DNA of 64,000 nt, taken from Adiantum capillus-veneris (taxonomy: Eukaryota; Streptophyta; Polypodiopsida; Polypodiales; Pteridaceae). Both the position numbers and the translations under genes were made by a program. The notes under the pieces are model-generated. The model was not told the origin of the DNA. It did no database searches and saw only the letters and a program-made list of their open reading frames with translations. The stretch lies in contig CM043953.1 in NCBI GenBank assembly GCA_014529385.2, forward strand, positions 116,529,049-116,593,048. Direction: 5' to 3'. Shown in pieces: positions 1 through 21,619 of the stretch; position 1 is the stretch's first letter; each line of letters begins with the position of its first letter.

Positions 1-64
1 GGGTCAAGGGGTGGTTAAAAGTGGCTCCACAAAATGTGGAACATCCATGCTAACTGCGATGGCC

Positions 65-365
65 ATTTGGATTCTTGTGCAACTCACCTGTCATGTATGC
101 TAGGCCATGTGCCCTCACATGATCATAGGGTGACTAGATTGCTGACTGTACCTGCATTCATGCCCATACAAGTTGAGAGGATTAAGTCAAAGGCAATAAT
201 CTCAATGAGAGAGAGAGAGAGAGATATTTGGACTCTTGTGCAACTCAACTACCATGTATGCCAGGCCATGTGCCCTCACATACTCATAGGGTGACCTAGA
301 CTGCTAACTATATAAGAGTTCATGCCCATACAAGTTGAGAGGTCTAGGCCAAAGGCCATAATCTC

Positions 366-444
<79 letters not shown>
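65..444. repeat. Tandem duplication, each unit ending in a GA tract
   Basis: Two diverged units of about 161 bp start at 65 and 226. Both begin ATTTGGAnTCTTGTGCAACTC and both end in a GA run. The first run is short (about 207-224); the second is about 38 GA repeats (369-444). The microsatellite appears to have been copied with the unit and then to have expanded in one copy only. The short open frames across it are dinucleotide translation and not genes. Confidence 0.85.
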
Positions 445-447
<3 letters not shown>

Positions 448-1170
448 ATGTGTGGATCCATAAGGTGGACGCATTCTGAGATGGAAGGATACAGTTAAGG
501 TTGTCTTCATGCTAGGAATAATTACTCTTTTCCATGAGGTATGGGGACCAAAAGGTTGGGGAAGACCTTCTATAAAAAAAGAAAAAAAAATCTAAATAAA
601 TAAAACGAGGTCATTTCGATGCTTGTCATGAGGCTCATCATCAGCATGCCGAGGTGGAGAAGATACCGCTATGCAAAGTAGGTAGGTTGTTGGATGGTGC
701 ATCATATATGTCCTTTCAAACCTTTGTATCGTGTGAAACTAGTTGATGCTTTCATGATCGAAAAGATTCTCAAAATTAGCACTATGCAAATAATGCCATC
801 ATTGCTTCAAAGCATGAATGATGGCATAAAGCTCATACTCATGGGCTAAATAATTGTATTAAGGAGAGTCCAAGTTTTTTCTTTCAAAAGTGACATGCCA
901 TCCTTTTGTAATAGCATTGAAGCTACCTTAAGCTTCAATCTCAAGTTAAAATGGGTGTTATAGTTCAAGCTACCTTAAGCTTATCAAAACTATGTTGTCG
1001 TTCTTTGCTTCAATTAAAGCTTTTGATTTGAGCCTTTGATTGATCCATCATAAAGAATTGTTATATTAGTATACTTTGATAAATTTACAAGAATAGCATG
1101 CCATACCTCTCTAATCAATGCTTAATTGATCAAGGTCAGTAGGGGTTTCTAAAACTAAATACCTAAGACC
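445..1170. other. Intergenic DNA with no recognised feature
   Basis: AT-rich sequence between the GA tract and the copia element. I see no long open frame, no transposon motif and no RNA gene in it. Confidence 0.6.
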
Positions 1171-1175
1171 ATAAT

Positions 1176-1401
1176 TGTTACCATATACATGTGGTAGTGA
1201 TGTGTGTGAACACACTAGGACCGCCGGGGCAGTTTTTCCCTCTTTAGGAGGTTTTTTCCCCCGTGCATTGTATATATGCCCATCACTCTAGGGCTATCTA
1301 TCTTTCCATTGCATAATAAGTAACACACTCTCTATTGTGTGCCTTGAGCTTCCTTCGTCTTCTCAAGCTGTGTGCGTTTCTCTGCAACCCTAATTCCAAC
1401 A
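1176..1401 (+). repeat. 5' LTR of copia element (226 bp)
   Basis: Begins TGTTACC and ends CCAACA. A TATATAT box at 1271-1277 is the probable LTR promoter core. The matching 3' copy lies at 5917-6140. Confidence 0.93.
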
Positions 1402-1764
1402 ATTGGTATTACAACAAGTTGCGTCCTCCCGTGCTTAGTCGCCAGCTGCTCCAGCACACGCCTGCTCACTTTCTCCAATTACAGTGAGGTTTGGCGAGCG
1501 TTCGCAGGTCGACAAATATTTCAGGTGCGCTCGCAGAGCTTAGTCTACTCAGATTTTTGATTCGGGCTCATTTCGGCCTCCGTTTCCACTACAGGCAGGT
1601 CTGCACAGGCAATTTCGTCATTTTTTGCAGAATTTCTGTCATTACCGTTTTCTGCATAATAGGTGTCTTATAGTCTTCTACGGTTTTGTGCTATATAGCA
1701 CGTGTTGTTCTCGCTCCGTTTCTCCTATTTTCGGGCAGTTTTCACAACAGGTGCAGCATTTACC

Positions 1765-4700
1765 ATGGCTGACAACAACAACACAGATGTGTTCAAGATG
1801 TTTGCTGTTGAGGACATGTTGGATGGGGACAATTACCCTATGTGGGCTTATATGATGCAACATGTTCTTGTGTCAAAGGGCGTCTGGAACATTGTGCAGG
1901 GCATTGATGTACGTCCTAGTTCTGAGGATGTAGGCGATGTTGAGGATGTTGCAGGTCTTGCTGCAAGGATTGCTGCTATAAGAGTTGTTTTGCCTACGGC
2001 AAAACAAGCTCGTTGGGATGTAACGGATGCGCGGGCTCATGCATTGATTGCATTGTCTATGAAGCGCACCATTGTTCCTCACATACATTCAGCAAAATCT
2101 GCAAAACAGGCTTGGGATATTTTGGTTGGTCTTTATGCAAGTCGCAATGAGGCTAAAATTGCTTTGTTGCGTAAAGAGCTGGAGTAAAAGATTATGCATG
2201 AGGAAGATGATATGGAAACTTTCCTTGCTAGTGTCAAGGATATTAATGAGCAACTTATTTCTGCAGGTGAAGTCATTTCAGACAGTTCCCTTGTGGAGAT
2301 TGTTCTTGATGCCTTACCAGATTCTTACCAGACTTTTGCTGTACTTAGAGACTTATGACCCAAGGAAATTCAGAAGTTGTCAAGTTTGAGGCAGCAATTC
2401 CTTTGGAAACTCGGGTGATAAGGGCAAAAAGAAGATGCGTTGCCATTATTGTAAAGCTAATGATCACTTGATCAAGTCGTGTCCTAAGTTGAAGGCCAAA
2501 GAGGCTAAGAAGAAAGAGGGTAGTTCCACTGCAAATGTTGGTTCCACTACAAATGCAGCCATTGTTTGGTCTTCTGTAAAAGGAGACTGTAATGTTGATG
2601 TTGACACAGAATGGGCTTTTAGCGCAGAGTGCACTTACAATCCTGTTGTCCACGATGCATGCTTGTCAGTTGCTGCAGATTCACATGTGTGGTATTTTGA
2701 CAGTGGTGCTACAAAACACATTACCTCACATCATGAATTTTTTACCTCTCTCGATCTGTCCCTCGTGGGAATTCAGTCACTTGTGCCAACAATGCCTCTT
2801 ATCCGGTTCAAGAAGTTGGAAAGATTGTGCTTACTACTGCAAATGGCAGTTCCTTCACACTTGTTGATGCACTTTATGTACCTGGGATCAAGAAGAATCT
2901 CTTGTCTGTATCCGCACTTACTAGACTTGGACTTGTAGTCAAATTTGTGGATGACAGATGTACAGTTCATGATCTCAGTTCTGGTGATGAAATTGTTGCA
3001 TCTGGCCTTTTGTGCCGTGGGCTGTATAAGCTCACTTTGTATGACAAGTGTGGACAAAATTTTGCAAATGCTATTGTTGATTCAAGGGCTATTTCACATG
3101 CAAAACTTTGGCATGCACGTTTTGGTCATCTGAATTTTTCTAGTTTGCTGCGTTTGCAGAAATTTGATATGGTTGCTTCTTTGCCGCCTCTTGAAGTGCC
3201 TGTCAAATATGCTTGTGAAGGCTGTATTCTGGGTAAGATGCAACGTTCTAAGTTTCCAAAGGATGGTTCAGTTAGGGCCACATGCAGGTTGCAACTTGTG
3301 CATATTGTGGGCCCATGCAAACTCCGTCGTTGGGCAATTACCTGTACTTCGTGACTTTCATTGATGATTACTCCAGGCATGCATGGGTATTTCCGCTTAA
3401 AGAGAAGTCCGAAGTTTTTATGTGCTTTAAACAATTTCTGGCTATGGCTGAAAATGTCTCAAAATGTATTATGGGCACCCTCCATTCCGATCGAGGGGGG
3501 GAGTATATGTCTCATGAATTTAATGCATTTCTAGCTAGTCGTGGGATAAAACACCAATGTACAGTGCCTTATACTCCTCAACAAAATGGTGTTGCTGAGA
3601 GGAGAAACAGGTCACTAACGGATATGGCACGATGTATGGTCAAAAGTCAAGCTTTGCCACATTGTTTTTGGCTTGAGGCCATCATGTGTGCCACTTATGT
3701 ACTTAACAGGTGTCCTACGAAAGCTTTGAAGTCTATTACTCCATATGAAGCATGGCATGATAGAAAACCTTCTATTGAGCACATGCGTGTTTTTGGTTGT
3801 TTGGCATATGCTTTGGTGCCACAAACACAGCACAGAAAATTGGATGATAAGGCTGTCAAATGTATTTTTGTTGCTGATAGTGCTGAAAGCAAAGGTTACA
3901 GGTTGTATCATCCGCAAACAAAACGTATTCTGGTTTCACGGGATGTAGTGTTTGTGGAAGATTCTATTCAGCCCTTGTTGTCATGTACTAGAGACAGTAA
4001 GTAAGCTCACAGGACATTTATGACACTTTGTTGCCTCTTTTCAATGGTGAAAATACGAATGTAAGTTCCAATGAGGCAAATGTACAGCCTATGGGGGTTT
4101 CTAAAAATGTTACAGATCAGCCTATTACTGATGCAGATGTACATGATGTACTTGATGAGAAAAGGGTTGAAAATGAGCAGGCTAGAGGTATGCCAAAATG
4201 GCTGGTGCACACTTTGTGTGACAGTAAATTGGATGCACCTTTGTCTAGTCGTACTCGTTCAGGATCTTGCCATGCATCTTATGCATCGGATTGTTATGCT
4301 TTGGCTGTGTCTAGCTTACATGATGTTGAGGAGCCTCTGTCTTTTGATGAAGCACAGAATTCAAAAAATTGGATATGATGCACTTATAGAAAATGACACA
4401 TGGACTTTATGTGATTTGCCTCCTGGCAAAAAGGCCATTGGTACAAAGTGGGTTTACAAGTTGAAACGCAAGCCGAATTGTTAGATCGATCATCATAAGG
4501 CTCGACTTGTTGCAAAGGGTTATGCACAGCAAAAAGGCATAGATTATGAAGAGACTTTTGCTCCCACTTGTCGTATGACTACTATGCGTTTTCTATGTGC
4601 ATTGGCAGCTCATTTTGGTTGGGATGTACATCAATCAGACATTGTTACTGCTTTCTTGAATGGTGACATATTTGAGGAAGTTTATGTAACGCAGCCTCGC

Positions 4701-5790
4701 GGTTTTGTCATAAAAGGACAAGAGGACAAAGTGTGCAGATGTAAGAAGGCTTTGTATGGGTTGAAGCAATCCCCTCGTACTTGGTATGAGAAAGCTGACA
4801 CTCATTTGGTTAAACGAGTCTTTCGTAATAGTCCAACAGAAAGCACATTGTATGTAAAGCGTGAGGGTGATGTACTTCTCATTGTGGTTCTTTATGTCGA
4901 TGATTTGTTGATCACTGGACCAAATGAGAGACATATTGTTGAATTTAAGGCTGATTTGAATGCTACTTTCAAGATGAAAGATTTGGCGCTGTTGCATCAT
5001 TACTTGGGTATACAGTTTAAGCAGTGTGATGGTGGTATTGCCTTGTGTCAGAAAAGTTACATAGAGACATTTCTATGTAAGTTTGCACGCCACTCCCATG
5101 GAAACAGGTTTAAAGTTGAGTCTACATGATGCTAGCGATACTGCTGATGTCACTCTTTACCAAACTGTTGTTGGCTGCCTCATTTATGTATGCAACACGA
5201 GGCCGGATATTCAGTTTGCAGTCTCATAGGTCAGCAGATTTATGCATAGTCCAGGGTCTAAGCATTGGCACGCTGTCAAGAGGATGTTCCGCTACCCTAG
5301 TGGCACTTTACATCTTGGTTTTTTTAATCCCAAGGGGGGATCATTGCCGCCAGACTTACATGCTATTTTGGACTCAGATTTGGCTGGTTGTTTTGACACG
5401 AGAGTGTCCACAAGTGGTTTTTGTTTCATGCTTGGCAGTTCATGTATATCATGGTTGAGCAAGAAGCAACCTATTGTGGCGACTTCGAGTTGTGAGGCTG
5501 AGTACAGGGAAATCTTCACAGCTACTGTTGAGTGTGTATGGCTCAGACGCCTTATCGCTGATTTGGGTGTTGGACAGGACACTGCCAACACTATCTACAC
5601 TGACAGTCAAAGCACATTGGCAGTTGCGAGGAACCCAATTTTTCATGCCCGCACAAAGCACATTGAGGTGCATTACCACTATGTCAGGGAGAGGCTCTCA
5701 GCAGGAGAGATCAGCTTGGTTATGTGCCAACATAGGACAACCTTGCAGATCTTTTCACAAAGGCATTGTCTCGGGAGAAGCTCGAAGCTT
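1765..5790 (+). pseudogene. Degenerate copia gag-pol polyprotein
   Basis: The ATG at 1765 opens a gag starting MADNNNTD. The frame meets a TAA at 2185 and a TGA at 2356, then shifts. A CCHC zinc knuckle (CHYCKANDH...) starts near 2438. The aspartic protease motif DSGA lies near 2700, and the pre-integrase HARFGH motif with its CxxC lies near 3113-3230. The integrase core, with SDRGGEY and NGVAERRN, lies in 3350-3640. The reverse transcriptase covers about 4380-5100 with the YVDD box near 4895. RNase H, with its DSQS motif, covers about 5450-5700. The pieces fall in several frames, with an extra stop near 4482, so no single polyprotein can be read. Closest family by motif is plant Ty1/copia; the lineage within it was not resolved. 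Confidence 0.92.
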
Positions 5791-5916
5791 TCCGCAAAGC
5801 TTTATGCTTGCTGCCCTTCGTGGATTGATCATGTCCTCAGGGCATGGCACTTCCCTTTACTCATGTGCCTTACTCATGTGCCAACTCTCGTTCACCGCAT
5901 CACTCCAGGGGGGATT

Positions 5917-6140
5917 TGTTACCATATACATGTGGTAGTGATGCGTGTGAACGCACTAGGACCGCCGGGGCATTTTTTCCCTCTTGAGGAGGTTTTTTCC
6001 CCCCGTGCATTGTATATACGCCCATCACTCTAGGGCTATATATCTTTCCATTGCATACTAAGTAACACACTCTATTGTGCCTTGAGCTTCCTTCGTTTTC
6101 TCCAAGCTGTGTGCGTTTCTCTGCAACCCTAACTCCAACA
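5917..6140 (+). repeat. 3' LTR of copia element (224 bp)
   Basis: Matches 1176-1401 almost throughout and is directly preceded by the purine tract at 5906-5914. It is followed by ATAAT, which also precedes the 5' LTR, so the insertion boundary is precise. Confidence 0.93.
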
Positions 6141-6899
6141 ATAATTGCACTTGGCTAATATCACAATTGACTATAAAAACTAACTAATACTAGTGCTAAT
6201 TAGTTCCAATAGGTTAGAAGTGCACTAATCCTCATTATGTTTTGATCCCATATATTGAGCCTATTGAGAATTAAGCAAAGTAGCAATGGTGATCAACTTA
6301 GCATAAGTGCACATAATAAGAGAATGAAAGATGAAAGAAATTTATATATTATTGAACAAGCTCCAAAAGAGGGCCATGAGCTAGGATTATACATAGGTAA
6401 TACAAAGTGTAGTACAACTAACAAGAGTCCAAATGCATGTGAGGAAGCATCCCTAGGAAGATGGATCAACCCTACATGCACCACATTACCATCTCATACC
6501 TTGTAAATCTCATTTCATATCATCTCATATCATGTGGATGTCTTAAAGATAACTTATAGGTTGAAGCCCATTCTCATTAGGTCTTTTGTAGACTTGAAAG
6601 TCCATAAGCTTGATTCTTTAATGAGCAGCCGTGCTGTTTGGAAATGTTTGCTTCATCTAATTATTACAACTTTATTTTCATAACCATAAAGTAACCAATA
6701 GCTAGCATCTCCCTTCAAGTAAAAGCTAAAAATTCATAGAAATTTGCAACGCTGACAAAAGGTTTTTCTTATTTGCAAGACAACAAGCAAAACTCATTTA
6801 TTCCAATTAAGTCTTTTTGCACTTTCAATTGATTTATCTTGGAACTTTGAAAAATTTACCACCATATCTTTCTAAATTTGAGAATTAATGGTGATTTGA

Positions 6900-7730
6900 A
6901 GTGTATCCTTATTGGGGCATCAAAACCACTATTGACAAACAAATGCTACTATAACAACGTTGCAAAAGAGCATCAAACCTTCAATTTAAAGTCACAAATA
7001 GTTCTCACATTTTCATAAGAAATTATAAAACAAGATAAAATAAATCCCTTGAGACTCCCCTTGAGAATTTTACAATCAGATTCCCTTTCAAGAGTCCACA
7101 CTCACAAGAAGAAACTTATTTAAGCATGGATTTATAGTTCACACCAACCTATGCACTTGTCAACAAAGGGGGCACCAAAACACTATTGGGCAAAGAAACA
7201 ACTATTGAATACCGCTATAGCAATGCTAAAAAAGAGCATAAAATGTTCAATCAACAACACAAAAGAATCTTTTCAAGAAGAAATTATAAAACAAGATAAA
7301 GGCGATTTCTTGAGTATCGACAAGAAAATTCCCACCCAAAAGACTACACTTTTGAGTATAGTTCACACCAACCAATGCACTTGTTAGTGAGCGCTTACCA
7401 TGTACAGTTTACACCCTTGAATAAATCACAATTTTACAATATGCATATCCCAAAACTTTAAAGTGTATCCCTAATGGGAGCACCAAAACACATTTGGGAA
7501 AAACAAACAGTTGCAATAATGCTATAGCAACATTGAAGAAGAGCATCAAAGCTTCAATCCAAAACCACAAAATACTCCTCAAATTTTCATAAGGAATTGT
7601 AAAACAAGATAAAGGCAATGAGTCCCTTTTGAGAATTTACAAGCAACTCCCACCCAAGATAAAGGCAAGGAGTCCCTTGAGTATTTACAAGCAACTCCCA
7701 CCCAAGAGACCACACTCCAAGGAACAACCA
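6900..7730 (+). repeat. Three diverged tandem units of about 255-310 bp
   Basis: Each unit carries the same landmarks in order: CACCAAAACACnnTTGGG, a stretch with GCTATAGCAA, AAGAGCATCAAA, AAATTATAAAACAAGATAAA and CCCACCCAAGAGACnACAC. Landmarks fall near 6918, 7172 and 7482. The last unit has an internal duplication of its end (about 7600-7710). No coding potential is seen. Confidence 0.75.
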
Positions 7731-8836
7731 TGCATCTCCCAAAGTATCCAAGCTTCTACAATCTTCCTTAGAGAGGATTACATGCAAGGTATCATGTCCT
7801 AATTTTTGCAATAAATGGACCATATTTGAAGGAAAAATTTTCAAATAAGCACTTTGAAGATTCAAAAACTCGTTACAAATTTTGCAAAAAAGTGTTGAAC
7901 ATGCTCATATTCAAATCCATGTACAAAATGGCTTCCCTGATAAGTTTAAGTAGTGCACTGGGATTTGTATATTGATAATCCAAAATGCTTTAATATGTTA
8001 GAGCTTGGAAATTTAAAACCTCCACTACGCACTGTATTAATTGAATGCGACTTCCATGATGGCTAAGACTAGTTTAATACCAAAATTGAACACTTAAATG
8101 TTCTTTTTTCAAGGTCTTAAATAAAGTTCCATGTCAATCTTAAAAGAAATTTTGAACGTAAGACCTTTTATACAATAATCACAGTTTTTAAAAATCTTGT
8201 ACTTTAAAGTTTATCATTAATATTTAATTGAACACTTAAAGAGTGCTCACCTCACATGCTTGTTTATGTTTAACTCAATAAAAATATATTTTAATGTTAT
8301 ATTAAATCATGTGAAACCAATGCATAAGATTATATACAATATGAAGTAAAACATTTAATTTGTATAATTTAATCAATCTTCATGTCAAATAGAATGTTAT
8401 ATTATTTAATTAATATTTTAGCACAGTAATTGTTATTTATGTAAGCTAAAAGTAGGATACTTTTTTTATCTCAAAATTGTACTCCCAAAATAAACATAGG
8501 CTTGAAAATTTTTGTCAATTTCAATTAAGCACTATGTAAGCTATAAGCAAGACACATTTTTGTATCTCAAGACTACTCATAAAAAAAATTCCTTTCACAC
8601 CTTAGATATAAACTCCAAAATAAACATAATCTTTAACTTTTTGTCAATTTAAATAAAGCATAGCTAATTCCTCGAGTAGAACATAAAAAGAGCATCTACA
8701 ATTCGATTTACATGGTTTTCTAGTCACAAGTTTACATTCTTGATAGGTTAATGGATGACAAATTTTTGGAAAGCAACTTGATTTATGACACTCATGTAAA
8801 TTTGGAGACCCAAAAAATACATAGCCTTTCAATGTT

Positions 8837-9002
8837 CATCTATAGATTCAGTTTGGATCATAACATTGCATCAATTCTTTGATACAAGCTTTGAAAGCTC
8901 AAAATTTGGATCTATTCATCTATAGATTCAATTTGGATCATAACTTTGCACTAACATTGCATCAATCCTTCGATATAAACTTTGAAAGCTCAAAATTTGG
9001 CC
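8837..9002 (+). repeat. Tandem duplication of about 80 bp
   Basis: CATCTATAGATTCAnTTTGGATCATAAC occurs near 8837 and again near 8916. Each copy is followed by an ACATTGCATCAATnCTT stretch and GAAAGCTCAAAATTTGG. Confidence 0.8.
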
Positions 9003-9339
9003 TTGATCAACATTTTGAAACTCGCACTTTTTTGCTAGCTATGTTTAGTTGACATGAAAACTAAGTTTTTAGGGTTGATTTTATAATTATCATAGTAAGT
9101 ATTATCATTAAGTACTTTTAGCCTTTTATGAATTTTTTGACAGAACAAGCTAAATTCACGACAAAAAATTCAATTTCGAACTTTTGATCAATCTTAGTAT
9201 ACATAATACTCATTTTTCAAACCCTACTCAATCTAAAATCTCTTAGTATAGTACAATCTAGAAGTAAAACCCATCCCACAATCAACACCTTACTCTACTT
9301 GTGATCATTGTGAAATGGAAGACCCATGCTTGAGTATTG

Positions 9340-9343
9340 TGTA

Positions 9344-9389
<46 letters not shown>

Positions 9390-9645
9390 GATAATTTTGG
9401 GAGTGCTTGCAATTGTAAACGGGGGAAATTGCCCCGTGAGATGTGAACCTATAGTCATCTTCTATTGGCAAGTTCTTGTCTGCATTACCCATCACTACAC
9501 ACAAACATGCACAAGTGCTTGGACTCTCTCTCTCTCTCTCTCTCTCTCACAACAGCTCTCCCTCAACCCTGCACAATGTCGCAAAAACGAGCTCTTTAGA
9601 ACGTCGTTGGGAACAGTAAGTCTCTCTCTCTCTCTCTCTCTCTCG
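9340..9645. repeat. GT, GA and TC microsatellites downstream of the P450
   Basis: A compound GT-then-GA run lies at about 9342-9390, and two TC runs lie at about 9525-9548 and 9619-9644. They sit on the 3' side of the minus-strand P450, beyond its stop codon at 9817. The short open frames here are translated dinucleotides. Confidence 0.9.
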
Positions 9646-9816
9646 ACAACGATCGAATCCAATTTATCTGTTCCTCTGTAAATACAATCAATTGGGCTGT
9701 ACGTCATTCCCTACAAAAGGGCTTTTTACACTTGGGCTTTGTTTAGCGAAAAATGGGATTTCCTAGTGTAAAGATGAGGAAAAGGCAAAAGCGGAAAAAG
9801 CCTATAGAAAAGCTTT

Positions 9817-18339
<8,523 letters not shown>

Positions 18340-18424
18340 CTTGCGTCTCAGCTCGCAGTGATGGGAATATTGCAGAAACGCTATCTCTTTTCTGATCGGA
18401 GGAGACCATGGGGGCTCCTCATGA

Positions 18425-18431
18425 ATTTATA
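18425..18431 (-). promoter_or_regulatory. Candidate TATA box of the P450 gene
   Basis: TATAAAT on the minus strand, 86 bp upstream of the chosen ATG. A start about 30 bp downstream would leave a 5' leader of roughly 55 nt. Only the motif and its position support this. Confidence 0.45.
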
Positions 18432-18599
18432 TGTACGTATTTCTGCCTGACAATTAGAGGTCGGGGTGGCGGCTCGCTGTTGGTGGCATGCACTAACTCA
18501 CATAAGGTTTGCCCTCGTCCCGATAGCAATGAAATCAGGGAGGAGCATTAAATTGTACTCAGTTTATAAGGTAATAATATATATCAAAGTGAGGGTGCG

Positions 18600-18848
18600 C
18601 TGATTGTGCGATTTAAATCAGGAGGAATTTGACGTGTGGCGGTCGTTCATTCTTGTGTGCGACAGCTGCAGCTGCGTCCCCTCTTCTAGGCCGCTAGGAG
18701 GAGGAGCTCATTGCTCAATACAAATTTTCATGAATTTCGTTCGGCGCGGGCGCGCTCATGCTCGGTTTCGCCTATTTCTGAAGAACGTCGAGCAGAGACT
18801 GTCCGACGAAATGCGGAACCCCTCTCTCTCTCTCATACGCACACAGAC

Positions 18849-18886
<38 letters not shown>

Positions 18887-20130
18887 AAAGGAGAATGGGG
18901 AATGGGAGAAGTCCGACAGAGGCTACAGTCAAAATATATATGAATACATGCAAGCGTGCGGAGCTTCTATTTCAGTCTATGGCTGAAGAAGCCTGCTGCA
19001 CATGTCCAAGAGAAAGGTAGTAAAAGGTATGCTCTCTCTCTCTCTCTAGTCTCTCTCTCTCTCTCTCTCTGCGGTAATTACCCTCGGAACTTACTATCTC
19101 TCTATATCTTCCCCTGCAACGTTCCCTCCCTCCCAGAGTCCCTCTCCCTTCTCTATCGCTCTTTCTCCGAAGTGACAGTAAAAGCTAGAGATGACAGTAC
19201 TGTGGCAGTGTGCACACTGAAGCGGAGGTCAAAGACTCAAAGCAAAGGGGCAAGAGTCAGCATGTATGGGCTACGCACTCTCTCCCATGAGCACGTAACA
19301 CCTCCGAGGCTTTCACAGTCAAGATCAGCTTCTTCTGAGTCGGATAGACCTGGAGGCGCTGGGCCAGAAACACGTAGTATTCAGGCCAAACTCTCTCTCC
19401 CTCTTAATTCCTTCATCTCTCTCGGCCTTTACAGATATTCTCCTGCTTGGTGCAAAAATTTCTTGCGTCTACTCCACAAAAATTCTCTCTCTCTTGGTGT
19501 TGAGGGTCGAGGCCAGCATTCAAAAGTGTGGGCTTTTATTTTTGGGACGTTTGTTTAATACCGTGTCAAGACAGCCGCCGTCCAACCAGGTTCCCCGCTA
19601 CCCCGCCGCCTACAGTGCTGCGATGCTGTTGTGTGGGTTTTGTCACGGGAAAGAGAGAAGAGGCCCAGGAGGGAGAATGCACACCCTATGATTGTGCCAA
19701 TCTGACGGTGGTCGGTGACTGTGGGAGCGTGCATGTATCTGTGTGCATGAGAGAGAGAGAGAGAGAGAGAGGGGGGGACACTCGGGACTCGGGAGGGGGT
19801 CCGAGGGAGAGGCCCGGCTCTGGAGGGCGAGCTTTGTTTGGCCTTCCAGGAAATTTTGGAAGATGCTGCCAAGAATCTAGGCAAACAGTGACTGTGAGCA
19901 TGCGACCGTGCGCGTGGTTGTGTGCTGTGTATGTGTACAGTGTGCACAAGCATTGCGCGTGTGTCCACCCACCAATACCAGGCTCCAGCTCTAGGGGCGC
20001 TAGTGGTGGGCGCTGTCTGCACCGGATCTAGCTCTCTCTACGTTCTTCTGTTTTCATTACTCTAAATTTAGCCTAGTCCGGACGAATGTGAGCGCCCCCC
20101 CCCCCCCCCCCCCCCCCCCCCCGGCCATGT
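18600..20130. repeat. CT-rich region and poly-C run upstream of the P450
   Basis: TC runs lie at about 18860-18882 and 19031-19072, many short CTCTCT clusters lie through 19100-19500, a GA run lies at about 19749-19770, and there is an uninterrupted run of 28 C at 20095-20122. The open frames across it (for example 18956-19558 and 19528-20031) show no family motif and are explained by low stop density in CT-rich DNA. Confidence 0.8.
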
Positions 20131-21513
20131 CCACATTGTCTCATTCTGTTTTTTCCATTGTTTGCTCTCCCAACCGTACCCCCCCTTTAAATTCCCCTTC
20201 TTAATTTATAATTAACCCTTCTCACAACTCCCTAGGCAAGTATTATTATAAAATGTCTCGCTTTCCAATTATATATGTCCTTGTGGATACATTCTCTTCT
20301 TAACTTGTTTATATTCCTCTTAACTTGTCTGTCTTAATCTTTGTTAGTATCTCAGCTTGTTTTAAATGTTGGCAGCATCCATTAGATGGGAGCAGGAGTC
20401 CCATGGCTCCAGAATTGTAACCCTTTCTTCCCTTCACAACCTGATTCCTCAACATATCGCCGAAGAACATGCATGACTTTAGCAAAGGCAAGGAAAATGA
20501 GAATTGTACATTTATGTCATTTACATAATATGTCCTCCATACCCACAAGCACTAAAGAAAGGAGAGTAGTTTCTAGTTCAATGCGAGCCAGAGCAAGAAA
20601 GGTGGTGAAACCCCATAATATCCCCATGAACCTAACCATATGAGCTACTATGTATCCCACGCGGTGCTACGACGAAGAAGTAGCAAGGTTGGATCCCCCC
20701 TTGCCCCAAGCCCTCAACAACTTACCCTCTATCTCATGAAGGCGAAAGGGGACATTCAAATATTGCATTTTTCTTTACAAAGGAAGACATGTAGAAACAA
20801 TTCCAAGAGACCCAAGTAGCCATCTAAATGGAAAAATGCTAAACCAAATTTATAGATCTCAATAATTTGCTAAACCTAATTTGTAGACCTCAATAAACTT
20901 GTAACTTTATTTGATAAGTATGCTCTTTTTCCTATTGATCTACACTACTATTAAGAGCTAACCTTATGATGCAATTTCATGGCGTTTATCACACTTAATT
21001 ATGCTTATTCTTGAAGTAAACAAAGGCCTTTTCTTAGACAACTACATCTTGAGAAATTTTTGCATCCCCAATATCATGAAAACAAAAACACAACAATTTA
21101 CATACAAAGAATGAAATTTTACTCCTCAAAAGTGTCATACCATCCTCCATCTTAAGCTACATACCCTCCTTAATACATTCATGATGAATGAAGATTTGAG
21201 AGAGCGACGTTGAAGCAATAGAATCACAACACACTAAATTATAGTTGATGATTTGAAGAGTTCAAACAACAAGCCTAAATAGCATACTTTTGCCAACTTA
21301 TAACTATCCACATTACAACATTGTCCCCAATCACATAAGCACGTAGAGGAAAAGATGTTTACCTATGGGTCATGAATGCTAAGGTGGTACACTTTTTGTG
21401 GTTTAAAATCAAAGCTTGAATGCAATGCGTTTTAGCACTTGTGAACCTTATAATTTTAAATCCCAAGGGGACAATGATGAAGCAGAGAGGGGACGTGGCC
21501 CAACTTACCTGCC

Positions 21514-21553
<40 letters not shown>

Positions 21554-21600
21554 TCTGTAGAAGTTCAAAAAATATGGCTCTCAAAAGAATGAAAGCGCCA
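20130..21600. other. Intergenic DNA, no gene seen
   Basis: AT-rich sequence without a long open frame or transposon motif. The only clear feature is an AG microsatellite of about 34 bp at 21517-21550. Confidence 0.6.
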
Positions 21601-21619
21601 TAGAAACCAATGTATATGT

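Larger units (their letters stand above)
1171..6145 (+). mobile_element. Ty1/copia LTR retrotransposon with both LTRs and target-site duplication
   Basis: A complete-structure copia element. The 5' LTR (1176-1401) and 3' LTR (5917-6140) both start TGTTACC and end CCAACA, and a 5-bp direct repeat ATAAT flanks them (1171-1175 and 6141-6145). A weak primer-binding site (TGGTAT at 1404-1409, diverged after that) follows the 5' LTR, and a G-rich purine tract (5906-5914) precedes the 3' LTR. Domain order inside is gag, zinc knuckle, protease, integrase, reverse transcriptase, RNase H, which is the copia order. The LTRs differ by eye at about nine substitutions and four small indels, so the insertion is not recent. 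The coding region is broken, so the copy is probably non-autonomous. Confidence 0.95.
6146..9335. other. AT-rich intergenic DNA without genes
   Basis: About 3.2 kb between the copia element and the downstream side of the P450. I see no conserved coding sequence. Local tandem duplications are listed separately; the rest looks like old unconstrained sequence. Confidence 0.6.

Noticed and set aside
276-461. Serine-leucine repeat open frame
   Set aside because: Translation of the complementary CT tract.
18956-20031. Long overlapping plus-strand frames upstream of the P450
   Set aside because: CT-rich DNA has few stops. The products are serine/leucine repeats with no conserved domain.
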